The position numbers were made by a program, and so were the translations under genes. From NCBI GenBank assembly GCA_049999765.1, contig JBNGIQ010009434.1, forward strand, positions 195,400-246,507: a stretch of DNA of 51,108 nt, in the 5' to 3' direction. Below the pieces are notes generated by a model that was not told the DNA's origin, did no database searches, and was given only the letters and a program-made list of their open reading frames with translations. Shown here one piece after another: positions 11,388-23,295 of the stretch. The first letter of the stretch is position 1. Each line of letters starts with the position of its first letter. The DNA is from Phaeoceros laevis. Its lineage: Eukaryota; Anthocerotophyta; Anthocerotopsida; Notothyladales.

Positions 11388-14300
11388 TTAACAGCCTAGC
11401 CACTTATGGAAGCGGCCGACACGGCTACTCGCTGCTTGGGTCTGCGATCCTTGCAACTTGTGGACAGCCTGTCTCTTGCGGCGATGAAATAGATCTTCAG
11501 TGTCTAGGACGTAAGAAACCTGTTGACAGCATTCCAATGCGCACTCAGATAAGTTGAGAACAATGGGATTGAAGCTGAGCCCTGCGAAGCAAACTCTGAA
11601 CACCTCACCTTGAAAGTGCTTGTTTGGATTTTATACTCCAAGCCGTTTACCACCCGCACATTTTCCATGGCTTTCAGCATCGCTACATCTTCTTCTTCAC
11701 CTACGTACTTGCGCTTGTTTCTGAAATGCCAGTAAGGCATCCAATCAATACAAATGCCTGCACTTTCACTTGCATGTGCTGTTTCTAAACCCATACATGG
11801 TACAAACCTTGCAAGAAACACATGATGGCGATCCTTTGTATCTGGTCCTGTTAGCAAAAAATCATTCAGATACTGTGAAAAATTATACTCCAAAGCACTT
11901 GGAGGAACTTCAATCTTGTCCGCTCCACCCTCCATGAGCTGGATATCCAACTCAAGTGGAGTTGATCTCTGCAAATGCACCATGGACCTAATTCAGATGA
12001 ATGATAGAGACTCAGCTACTTTGTGACGTCTCTAGCTTGAGGGCACGCCTAGACAAGCCTCTGTACCTGCATGTTATGCATAACGGTTGCCGTGAGGTGG
12101 ACCAAGCAAAAGTCACTTACACGTTCAAATCTGTAGATATTTTCTTCGTGCAACATCACACTAGCATTGGCATGATAGATCGTGTCACTTGGAACACCTG
12201 GTGCTCGGGACTTCTCGTATGCATAGAGAGTCAGCAATTTGTGGGCTATATCATCTGCCGCAACTGCCTGGACCTGAAGCACCCACAAACAGCTACTCAA
12301 CTTCACAACATCAAGCTATGCTCATTAAAGATGTAGAAGCTGCACTTCTCAACAAAACGTTTACATGGGAAGCATATCTATCCACCTGTTTCACGAACTT
12401 ATATATAAGCTTATCGAGAGTAAACAAGACATAAGACTGAGTGCCGATAATAGCCCGACACTCATCCTCATACTTTGCGCTGTCTGCTGAGCCATCAAGC
12501 AGGCTGTGAAGGACCTGCATAAATCTGGAATTGACAGAGGAATGAATTACTTTGCAAGTTCTAACACAAGGTACTGGCTCATGTGTCCTACTGCCGCTGA
12601 TCGACTCTAGAATGACAGTTAAATACCAGATCTGGGATTCAGACCTTACCTTGCATACAGATTAGGCGGGGCTGTATCCTTTACATGCTTCCACTTTTGC
12701 TCAGCTGCTAAAGAATTCGTCTTTGCAGATAAAATCCGCTCGTACAATGTCTGCAACACATACGACATTCGCATTCTCATAATGGATTTCGAAACACCAT
12801 AAAAACACCTCCAATCAGCACAAACTAATAATAAAACTACCTATGTCAAACTTGTGTCAGGAAGAGTTCACATAATGTCTCAAGCACTTACCTGGTGTAG
12901 CCTGAAAAGTATGCAAAATCCATCATTCCCGTAGAAAGTGTCACTATCTCTGACTGGAGTATTCACAAGTGAGTCTAGCACGGTAGCCCGAGCAGCAAGG
13001 GGTTTGCACAGCCCAAATGCCCGATCTGAAGATGCTAAAGACGAATTTCCATCCCCTTCACCATCATCGGCATCTGCCATACACTCAGCTTCCCCTTCAC
13101 TCTCAGCCTTCCCTTCATGATCATCATCCTCGTCCTCCTCATCCTCCTCATGTGATGCATCGTCGCCATCACCTGACTCACTTCCAGAAACCTCCTCACC
13201 AGCTTCTGAAGCGTTTTCACTATCTTCACTTGACTTTTGAGCACTTTCTTCACCTTCGTCATCCGCATCTGCATCATGCTCCCCTTCAAGTTCGGCCTCA
13301 CCTTCAACATCATCCTCTTCATCCTGCCGCTGACTAACATCTTTGACCCCATTCTCCTTAGCAGCAAGGTTATTAGCACATGCATAATGAACAGCAGCAC
13401 CATCTCCTTCCGGAGAAGGTGACAACTCTCCTTCTTCTCGTTCAACTCCACCAGAGGCTTCACCGACAGGTACTTCAGGTTTGATGCTCTTCACAGCTGA
13501 AATATCCACTTTCGAGTCCTTCACCTTACTGTCCTGCAATTCCAAAGCCCGCTGCAGTAGGCAGCACAGGTTAGTTGTGCTCATCAAACCAGCTCACAAT
13601 CAAGTATGAGGCTGCAAGAATAGAGAATGATAGATGCAGCATGTGTGGCAGTTGAACCCCAGATCACCTTGCTTACAGATTGCACAGCATATCCACCAGA
13701 GAAGGGTCCATGCCTTGCACGGAGAGCCGCTGAGGTTGCTGGACTTGCGCGTACAAGTCCTGTGCAGAGGCACATACACTTTCGTTAGTTGCATGCATGG
13801 CCACAAGTATAAAACAAGAAAGCGAACCATGATAACCACTTGCCACAGCAACCACCTCGTCATATAAACCTCACTCTCTTGCTAGAACACTTTGTGATGG
13901 TTGTGAAACTGCACTAACAAATACCTTGCTTTAACACACCATGTGATGTGCCGGTGCTTAGCTCTACCCGACACTCTGCTGAGCCAGGTCTGTCCAGAAC
14001 AGCATCAGAGCCCTTAAGATTCCTATGTGAAACATCCTTGGTCATCTCATCTGACAATGAGCCTGGACCTTCAATGTCTGCAACAGCTATAGATGATGAC
14101 GACTCTCCAATAGTTAGCTTGGGCCTGCTTGAAGCTGTGGTGCAGTCCTCTAGAAGACACGCTGTAGTCTTAGATTCATTCGCAGGTCCTAGTTGAGCTA
14201 TCCTGCTGTTCTCTGGATTGTCTGTATCACCACTCACTGCACTTTCTCCACCACTGCCACTACTCCTCTTAAGTTCGCCATCCTTCACTTTCATCACTGC

Positions 14301-17300
14301 CTCCTCAGCATCTTCAATACCTTGTGGACGAGGCGCTATACCGTAGAATCTTTCAAGAAAGTCTGCATAGACTCGCATGCATCTAGCAGAATGCTCCTGA
14401 CTTGGGCACAGCTCGTCACAGGAGAATTTCACTATCTGGTACAGATCATCATGAACTCCTGGATCTGCAAACACGAATGACAAATCTGGAGCAGGATGCC
14501 TGTTGCCGGCTGCAGTTGCCAGTATTGTCTCGTCTTCCCTCCGCTTCTTCTCACTATGCTCCTTGATTTCTGCCAGCATTGCTGAGGAACCCAGGGAGGT
14601 CAGGTTCAAGATAAATACAGACAAGCGGACACTGTAAAAAAGGTAACACTGAAGACAAGGTAACACTGTAGCTAACAGCACAGAACTTACACTTTGCGCT
14701 TAAACTTTTCTTGTCCTGTTGTTTGAAATAAAAGCTGCGATGGTCCAGAGACTTATGGTAATTTTTGGCATAAACTTCAGCCCATACTTTGTTCATTTCA
14801 TTACGGCACTTCTGCCATTCTTCCTGCTTCTGCTTCAGACGGTTGAGTACGACTGGCAGTGCAACTCCGGAATTCTTCTTCAGCAAATCAATAATATCGA
14901 GGCCATGATCACCATATATACGTTCAATACATCGCAGGTTGATTGCTGCTCGCAAAAAAAGTTCCGATTCTGTCAATTATGCATAACTTGCTCGATTTAA
15001 GTCAGCAAGCAAGATGGTGCAAATGCAGAACAAAGTAACCATGTGGAACAGTCCAGATTACCTGACAAATCATCAAAGCGGAAAGTAGCATCCTGCTTAC
15101 TACTTATCTCCTGAATCCTCTGCACGATCTCCTCAACACGCCGTGCAGTGACTGACGTGGACTCCAGCAACATGTCAAGCTCAAAGCTGACAGAGGCAAA
15201 CAGAAACTATGGGTCAAATCACCAATACCAGATTAGCCACAGACATAGTTGACAGAGTACTTGTGGGCAAGTTGAAATTACCGGTCATCTTCACAACGGA
15301 AAAGACTTTCTTCATACTGGTTCTTGCGCATGTGTTTGAAAGAGTAGTCTTCACTTCCAGACGTGACAGATACCCAATTGTCATTAAGAACTGCATCTGC
15401 CAGCTTTGTACGCTGACTTGATCGTGGTTTTGGGTACTGGAAGAAAAGGATATCAGGCAGATAACAAGAAACCCACCAAGGCAATCCTCCATATCAGAGT
15501 TGTTATATCCAATTTAAGCAGACTTACATTCTTTGGCAGCAAGCGGTAGCTTGGGGTACACCTCTCACAGTTTGAAAGGTCAAGCTCTGAAATTGGTTTG
15601 TTTGAATACTTTTCCTTGCCTGAAGCTGAGCTGATCTTGTGAGTCTGTCCCTCCTTGACAACATGGACAGCCACCCTTTCTCTTTCCCTATCTTTTTCTC
15701 TCTCCCTTTCTTTTTCTCGCTCCCATTCACGCTCTTCTTTTTCTCTTTTCTCCCTCTCTTTTTCTCTCTCTGTCTCCTTCTCCCTTTCCCTTTCTCTCTC
15801 CATCTCCCTTTCCATTTCCCTCTCCATCTCCAACTCAATTTCCTTTTTCTTCTCCCTCTCCTTCTCCCGCTCCCTCTCCTTCTCCCGTTCCTTCTCCCTT
15901 TCTCTCTCTCGCTCTCTTTCCTTGTCCCTTTCCCTCTGCTTTTCTCTCTCCCTTTCCCTCTCCACCCTTTCACTTCTGTCACCCCTGTCAGTTCTATCCC
16001 TCTCCCTTTCTGACCTGTCCCTATCAGCCCTCTCCCCCCTTTCTCCTCTCTCCCTTTCTCGGTCCCTCTCTCTTTCCCCCCTCTCGCGCTCCCTCTCTCC
16101 TCGCTCCCTCTCCCTCTCCACCCTCTCCCGTTCTCGATCTCTGTCTCGTTCCCTATCTCTTTCTCTCTCCCTGTCCCTGTCCCTTTCGCGATCTCCCCTG
16201 TCCCTATCACGGTCTCCCCTCTCCCTTTCCTTTTCCCTATCCCTCTCTCCTCTGTCCCTTTCAACCCGTTCCCTCTCTCCTCTGTGGTCCCTTTCCCCCC
16301 GGTCCCTCTCTCCCCTTTCCCTCTCACCACGATCCCTATCCCCTCGGTCCCTGTCTCCTCTGTCTCTCTCCCTATCTGCCCTATCCCTTTCCCTGTCTCG
16401 TGTGTCCCTCTCACCTCTGTCCCTCTCTGCCCTCTCCCGGTCCCTCTCTCTGTCCCTTTCCCTGTCCCTCAAACTCTCCCTCTCACTTCTTTCTCTATCC
16501 CGATCAACCCTCTCCCTCTCCCTCTCCCCTCTCTCTCTCTCCAACCCTCTTTCCCTCTCCTTCTCTCCCCTGTCCCTCTCCCTTTCTCGTTCTCTTTCCC
16601 TATCCTTGTCTTTCTCCTTGTCTTTCTCAACTTTCCCTTTCAGAGTGACTCCCTCAGCAACCTCCAGCTCTGCTGAATTACGAAAGATTAGGACCGTCGT
16701 AAAACAAGTCAAGAAACAAAAAACAGGTGCAGTTTGTCAGTGTGAACTACCACAGGAGACTAATGCAAATGTTTCTCGCCAGTGCTGCTTCTAAGTTTAC
16801 AATTCGACAATACAAGAAACTTCAGTAAGAGAGTGGCTTACTTCTGGTACCACTGAACACACCTGCAAGGTATCCCTCTGCATCCACCACAATATGGGTC
16901 ACTCTGTGTTCAAACCTGACACTTTTATCACCAAGATTTGTTGCAGAACGAGCCAGCATCAGGAGGGACCTGATCCTACCATTTGTCTCACAGCGGGAAA
17001 GAAACTCATTGAATCCCTCCATGAGATCTGCATGCTTTCCCAAGATGTCTCCAACCTTCATAGAGTTGAAGGCAGAGGCCCCCAGAGAGTCAATTGATGC
17101 GCTATATCCGAGGCTAAGATGCAGGGATCAGTGAAACAGTGTGAACGACCATATTGCAGCATGCATCTCAGTTACCAGGCTCTGCAGCTCAGCTCGACTA
17201 ATAATTTCCTGGCTGAAAATGTTCAGGCACTTCAAGAACTCCTGATATGTATCACGATTCCGAAGCCTTGTTTTCACCTTGTCAAAGAATGCGAGCTCCT

Positions 17301-18878
17301 TTTGATTACTTGTTGCTGCAGCAAAAATGTGAAAGCTAAGTGTCTTCAGCACTGATGCCCAACAGCAGTATGATCAACAGTTTTCAAATCTGTCTGGAGG
17401 AGCCATTAGCATCTCTTACTTTTCGATACCAATTTGTCTTCTGCCACATTTAGCACACCAGGTGGAGAGGCAAAATTTTCTCCAGCCTCGCCAACCTGAG
17501 ATTGCTTCCTGATTAATTCATCAGCCCTGCGTGCTGACTTTCGCTTGTGTGGGAGCCGTTGCATCTCCAATTCTTTCAGCTTATCTCGTTCCACATCTTT
17601 GTCCTCTCTGTCCCTTTCCTTTCTCTCTCGTTCATCTTTTCTCTCTCTATCCTTATCAGTTTTCTTCCTTGAATCCTTCTCAACCCTCAAAGACAGCCGC
17701 TCAACTTCTTTAGTTTCCAATCTGTCAGTCCCACGATCTCTATCAATGGAGACAGAAGAAACTTTCTCTTTCTGCAGTGGATCAACGACGATGAGAATGC
17801 CATTAGGCTTAAAAATAACCTGCTTTCAAGGCCAACAAGCAACTATTTCAACCAGAACGTTACACAGACCGCATTAGCATAGACAAGAAGTCCACTACCT
17901 TCACAGTCTTCTCTATTGGAGCATGACGAGAAGCAGGGCCGGCTGCCTTATCATCCCGACGTGTGCTGTGATTCCCAATTGATTTGCTCACAGAGGGTGG
18001 AGGCGCGGTCCCATAGGTTGGTGGTCCATTCGACTCTGGGAGAAAGTAGGTGAACTCCTCCAAAAGATCAGCATGATTATGAAAAAGTGAGGCCACCTGC
18101 CACCAGCACACCAGATTAAGGCGATGAGATTTGGAGATATGCGTGAGCCAAATTCAGGATCCCCGGTGAAATAGATGCTTGTCACGTGCACATCAGCCTA
18201 TGAACGCACCTCTTGGTAGACCTCACTGATTGACTTGTTCCCTTTCCTGTACATATTGAGTATCTCCAGAAAGGATTTGTACACATGCTCATCACTTTGG
18301 AACCGTGTCTGTAACCAGAACAGAACAAAATGAGGATTCCGATTCAATTGCAGCTAGCAGCCTCCTTGAAAGTCTTTCCTTGAACTCAAAACTGACGAAT
18401 TCGTATGCAAACGCAAGTAGGTGACCTTAATCTTATTGACATAATTGATAGCTTGGTCAAACTCGACGGGCTGTTTCTTCAGAGGTGGCTCCTCCTCCTC
18501 CAGCGTGATCTCATAGCCCTTGGGCAGAAAAGTGTTGAACCCCAAAATGAGCGCCCGATGACCCTTGAATAAGTCTTTCACCCTTGTTATAACGCCGGCA
18601 GTGTCAATTCTGACATCATTCGCAACCACCATCAGCACACCAATTCCGCAGCTATTGCAGGGCACTGACTGTCTGTCGATGCTCAAGAGCAAATGAAACG
18701 ATGCAACTACTGACCTTTGATTCTTGAAATCCTTCATCACCTCCAGGAACTCATCGTACTTCTCTTTATCATCCTTGAACATGTCCTTTACAGCCTTCAG
18801 ATATGCCAAGGCATCATCAGTGGTGAGCTTCTGAGATGCAGCTGGATGTGATGCTTCGGATTTGTCCAGCTCTTCCAT
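11388..18878 (-). CDS. SNL: SIN3-like transcriptional co-repressor scaffold (20 exons)
   Basis: Exons, 5' to 3': 18878-18715, 18609-18426, 18308-18210, 18096-17899, 17771-17420, 17315-17176, 17055-16980, 16877-16842, 16672-15528, 15436-15282, 15186-15062, 14945-14691, 14581-13925, 13759-13677, 13551-12892, 12750-12650, 12524-12386, 12273-12121, 11968-11609, 11519-11388. All phases agree, giving 1737 residues. Three paired amphipathic helix domains lie at about residues 19-88, 97-168 and 340-404 (each ends with an (L/F)xGFxx[13 protein letters not shown] or LMEGFNEFL motif). The SIN3 core (deacetylase-interacting region) starts at [10 protein letters not shown] near 784 and continues through [13 protein letters not shown]. 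An acidic exon (13551-12892) and a C-terminal SIN3 domain ending in [11 protein letters not shown] and R-F-H-K-W-L follow. The family bridges DNA-binding repressors and histone deacetylase in the nucleus. An Arg/Glu/Asp tract of about 330 residues sits between PAH3 and the core. Confidence 0.9.
12970..13480. repeat. Acidic low-complexity coding tract in the SIN3-like gene
   Basis: Exon 15 encodes a long run rich in Glu, Asp, Ser and Gly ([13 protein letters not shown] type). It starts with E-E-G-E-L-S-P, a short motif also found at this place in plant SIN3-like proteins. It is probably disordered. Confidence 0.6.
15655..16645. repeat. 1-kb polypyrimidine (+) / polypurine (-) tract encoding Arg-Glu-Asp repeats
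   Basis: The plus strand is almost pure C/T with scattered G/A. The minus strand encodes an imperfect R-E-R-E / R-D-R-D / K-E-R-E tract of about 330 residues in exon 9 of the SIN3-like gene. Shadow frames are open on both strands because of the simple composition. The protein segment should be highly charged and helical or disordered. Confidence 0.9.
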
Positions 18879-18948
18879 GTCGACTCAGGCAAGCCAATCT
18901 CGCGGTCTCCGCGATCCGGAAGCCCCTTAGATCCCAGTGCCGGCGAGC

Positions 18949-19504
18949 ATGGCCCCCTCAGAGCGACGAAAAGAGCCAATCGGTTTCAAATCATTAGGGC
19001 TCCTTCTACGAACTTACAGATATAGTTTCTCGGGAGCCAGTTCTCGATGGAACACGCCACCTACAAATGAGGGGGCCGTCTCACGCCTGAATCGAATTCG
19101 GCATGGAGGAAAATCTGAACGTGCACGGAGCTCAGGTAAGTGGTGCCACGGGCCCAGAATCTGAGCTGTGAGTTGCATTTGAGAAGCCTTTTCTATTTTC
19201 AGCTGGGTTGCAGGAAGTCATCCGAGACTTTGTGGAATGGATTCCTGGTGAATCCTTCGCAATGATGGGAAGGCACGTTGATCAAGGTATCCCTTTCAGG
19301 ATTTGTTTCCACCGGTGCAAGGGTCGCCTGTGACAGGATTTAGATGAGCATGTCATATTGCATCGTTATCTGCAAACCCCAACGCGACGGACTCCACAGT
19401 CCTGGGGATTTACTCAAAACACGCATGGGCCGAAGGAAAATTATGACCAGGAATATCTGATGCTCCTGCCAGAGCAACCCACGACCCCCTCGTTTGGAAT
19501 CTGA
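18949..19504 (+). CDS. Small protein of unknown function (three exons, 143 residues)
   Basis: Exons 18949-19135, 19203-19286 and 19344-19504 join in phase (GTAAGT and GTATCC donors; CAG and TAG acceptors). The N-terminus is basic and rich in Arg, Ser and Leu (M-A-P-S-E-R-R-K-E-P then L-G-L-L-L-R-T-Y-R-Y), compatible with an organelle-targeting peptide. The rest contains G-L-Q-E-V-I-R-D-F-V-E-W-I-P-G and H-V-I-L-H-R-Y-L-Q. I do not recognise a family. The second intron is only 57 bp, so that junction is less certain. The start codon is 70 bp from the divergent SIN3-like ATG, implying a shared promoter or overlapping 5' UTRs. Confidence 0.45.
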
Positions 19505-19649
19505 AGCTGATTTCAGGGACGCCGGGAGGTCAAGCTTTTTTTCACCCACCGTGTAATCTTGCTCGTAGCATGGACAACATCAGATGAATTTTGCCGTTTT
19601 TGTTCCAGGGTGGCGAACGTGACTGGGAACTAGTGGTTGGAACAGTAAG

Positions 19650-21380
19650 TAGCCGCTGGGAGGAGGGAGACCTTAGTGTTGTCGTTGAACCGTTGGACCT
19701 CCTGGTGCAGCATAGGTTTGTTGTTGACAACTCTATCGGGTCCTAAGGAGATGCATATCCCGAAGTGATTTGGACCTTAGCAGGCGAGTTCATGCCCTTA
19801 CTGTCAGTAGTGGGTACCAGGCGGATTCTTTCTTACCACATTATCTGTATGTATGCCATGACTGGAGGAAGCAATGCAGGTCTTTACGAAGGTATCCACA
19901 CCAGATTCGTACATATGGGCTTTGATTATCTCAGCATATGCGAGACATGGACAGCCGGTTCAGGCTATAAGACTACACCAGCAGCTCTGAGGCCATATAA
20001 CCACACAATTGTGGCAGTTCTCAAAACGTGTGCTGCTTCAGGCGATTGGGCTTCTGGCAGAGAAGTACATGCGGCTGTTCTAGGAAGTTTGGACGAGCCT
20101 GACACACTTCCTAGTAATCGAAGTGTGGTAGCTTAGGGGATGCCAGTACACTTATCGACAGCTTGCGAACTCAGGATGTGGTCACTTGGAATGCCATGGT
20201 TACGAAGTCTGGACTAATACGAGAGGCCCGCAGGATGTTTGTATGCTAAGTGTTGGAGCTTAGAGGATGCTCGTGGATTGTTTGAATGGCTGCCTACGAG
20301 AACAGACAATCCACCTACAGAAGATGTGGTGACGTGGAATACCATGATTGGAGGTTATGCTCAACATGGGCATGGCCAAGAGGCCCTCACTCTCTATGCA
20401 TGTACGCAACAAGAGGATATTACTCCATATCATGTTACGTTGTCTTGCTTCCTGCAAGCTTGTGAGCGTGTTGGTTTTGTGCTGCAAGATAAGCAGCTCC
20501 ATGCAGAGATCCAGCAAAGAGGACTGGAAGCTCATGTGGATGTAGGCAGCAGCTTGGTATACACTCTATATGGTAGGATGCAACAAAGTGAGTGCACCTC
20601 CAGATAGTATCACACTCATGTCCACGTGCAAGCATGCGCTTGTGCAGGAGCTCTGCATCAAGGCAAGCAGATTCATGCATGTGTCAGGAACGGGGACTGC
20701 AAACTGATATGCTTGTTAGGAACGTCTGGTGGATACGTATGTGAAATGTGGGAGTTTGGAGGATGCTCACAGTGTCTTAGACTGCTTGCCAGATTGAGAC
20801 GCGGTGACATGGAATGCTCTACCCAGTGGTTATGCTGAACATGGTGATGGTGACAAGGCAATCCAGTATTTTGAAGAGATGCTTAAGCAACTTTTTGCAG
20901 CCAGATGATACTACTTTCGTCCTCCTAGCAAACGTTTATGCTACTGCTGGCAGGTGGAAAGACGTAGGCAAAATCGAAAGCCTTCGGAAGTCCGATGGTG
21001 CGAACAAAAAATCCTGCACTGGCTGGCAAATAAGTCAACAATTGGGTGCACGAATTTATAACAGGTGAAGAGAAGTCTGATGCTTCGTCAAGGTTAAAGA
21101 GCATCAACACGAAGCTGAAAGAGGAAGGAGGACATGTGCCCACATACCGAGTTGGTGCTAAAGCCGATGTCCGAGCAGGAAAAGGAAGAAGCGTGTGTGG
21201 ACACGCCGAGAACCTGGCTCTGCTTTGCTAGTTACCAATAACCTACGCATATGCGATGACTGCCACAGTAGCAACAAGACCACGTCCCGTCTTGAGGAGC
21301 GAGATACAATTGTTAGATCCGCGCACCGTGTTCACCATTTTGTGTCTAGGCATCAGGCAACCCTTCTGTACCGTAGTTAG
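19650..21380 (+). pseudogene. Decayed DYW-class PPR gene
   Basis: Fragments in all three plus frames match, in order, the intact DYW-class PPR gene at 45950. E-P-L-D-L-L-V-Q lies near 19690. V-A-V-L-K-T-C-A lies near 20010, M-Y-A-K-C-x-S-L-E-D-A near 20240 and V-V-T-W-N-T-M-I-G-G-Y-A-Q-H-G near 20330. V-K-C-G-S-L-E-D-A lies near 20740. The E/DYW part contains E-G-G-H-V-P-T, C-G-H-A-E-N-L-A-L and C-D-D-C-H-S-S near 21130-21280. At least six frame changes or stops interrupt it, and the segment between H-A-E and N-L-R is deleted. It is most likely non-functional. Confidence 0.85.
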
Positions 21381-21568
21381 GCATGTAGTTAATCCTGCCC
21401 CAGAATAGAAGTCGCACCATAACCGCTTCTGTCAAGAACCGCCTTTCGTGCCGGTGGACGCAAGCAGTAAGCTGGGAAGGTAGCTGGCACGGCCATGTTG
21501 AGGATGTGCGCATTCACGATAACGATTAGGAGTCAAATCCAGGTTGCGCAGGAGTTCTTGTGGTAACA

Positions 21569-23295
21569 ATGTCCACCACTGTGGGAAGTGTAGAGTGGGA
21601 GTGGAGCAGCGATGACAAACGCTGGGTCGCTTATAGTGCCGAGTGCAGCGCAGCCATAGAGGCTGCCTATGCTGCCGGCGACTCGGCTGTGCCGCTTTGC
21701 CTCTCTTCGACCTCATCTTCTTCCCACACGGTCATTTTCCAAGGGCTGCCACAGCGCCAGGTTCGTTCTATACTTCTGCAGTTCGTTGATTGCTTTCACT
21801 GGCTAAATGATGGCCACGATCACCATCGCTCCGCACTGAAGTGGTTCCCCGTCATGTAGGTTAACCTCAGGACGCTGCGATCTAGGCCTGTTCGAAGACA
21901 AATCATTGAGAGTGGCTCTTTTGCCCAACGGGTCTCATGGGAATGGTGGGAGGTGGAGCGGGGTAGGTGGGCGGCTTATGATGCAGCTGTTGCCTCCAAA
22001 ATTGAGGCACAATGGAAGGAGGCCAGCAGGTGCAAAGCTGTCAACCTGCCAAATGGACCGTCTGGGCTATTCGTGATCATCAGGAACGACGGTTATACTA
22101 TAGACTTCGAAACCGACGCCAGGCAGTGCAACAACTCCACCATGTTTTGCAGAGGAGTTCGGCGTCGGTCGAACTCTTGCCCCACTGCAGAATTTTCAGC
22201 TCATAGCTCGAGGTTTGCCCTTCCTTCCACACCTACACGAGCACATCCTTCGGTTCTGTCCCCACGAAGTCAGCGTCCTGCGAGCTTTGGGAGCCTTACC
22301 ACACAGAAGCAGCCTAACTCTGCACCCCTTCACGAACAGGACTTCTTGGAGTGCCCTGATTGCCCTGACTCGGACGATTGTCCAATATGCATCAGCAGCC
22401 TGGCCGGGAATGAGGCAGTCAAGCTTTCCAAGTGCATGCACGTATATCACAGGGGCTGCATCTTATTGTGGTTCAAGAGCAGGCCCACCTGCCCTCAGTG
22501 TGCCACCCCTTATGGGGTAATACTAGGAACTCAGCCTGCTGGGGAGATGCGTGTGCGCCATCTTGCCTTTGGGAGCAATGATGCAAGGGGTGGCCTCTCA
22601 GGGTATTCAGGCACCGATATTATCGAAATCAGCTACATTTTCCCTAGTGGGATTCAGGTGTGCCCAAAGTGAGCATGTGCAAGTTATATTTAGCTTCGCA
22701 GCTGGTGATTGCAAGGGATGATAACAGGAATATGGGGTTTGCAGGGACATGATCATCCACATCCAGGCAGAGTTTACACGGGGACCACAAGAGTTGCCTA
22801 CCTACCGAGCAACAAGGATGGAGACGAAATCTTGGAGCTTCTGAAAGTTGCATGGAGCCGCCGGCTGCTATTCACAGTGGGTACATCTGTAACGACTGGT
22901 CAGACTGATCAAGTGATGTGCGTAACATGCCCTGAATCTGTTACATGTCTATAACCTGCATTTAGTGTGTATTCTGTTGTGCATTGTTGGGCTGGACCAA
23001 CCATGTCTGACATGTTTGTACTATGTTTCTGCTGCTTGAAGCTGGTCAGGGATTCATCACAAGACAAGCACCAGCGGAGGTCCAACAAGATATGGCTATG
23101 TGAGTTTGTCGCCCTTGGTTCAGTACGTTGTTGTGATGGACAGGGGCAGCATCTGAGACTGGACTGTCTTTATAATGGCATTCCATTTCCAAATAGGTGA
23201 AAATATAGTGAGCATGTTGTCTTTGCGGTGTGCAGCCTGATGAAACCTACTTCGCACGAGTGCGGAATGAGCTGGCGGCTGTGGGTGTGACATGA
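21569..23295 (+). CDS. Deltex-like E3 ubiquitin ligase (WWE-WWE-RING-DTC), five exons
   Basis: Exons 21569-21760, 21860-22657, 22745-22917, 23042-23099 and 23236-23295 join in phase to give 426 residues. Two WWE domains come first (V-E-W-E-W-x8-W-V-A-Y, then [15 protein letters not shown]), then a Ser/Pro-rich linker. The RING finger follows ([18 protein letters not shown], from about residue 236). The Deltex C-terminal domain has [21 protein letters not shown][10 protein letters not shown], L-L-F-T-V-G, I-H-H-K-T and R-Y-G-Y-P-D. This order is that of animal Deltex proteins, where WWE and DTC bind ADP-ribose and the RING transfers ubiquitin. A role in ADP-ribose-linked ubiquitination is inferred. 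The exon 3/4 junction (AT|GTGCGT to GAAG|CTGG) was chosen because it restores V-I-W. Confidence 0.85.

Noticed and set aside
15655-16794. Long plus-strand Ser/Leu-rich ORF
   Set aside because: It is the antisense of the R/E/D exon of the SIN3-like gene. Simple C/T sequence is open in several frames.
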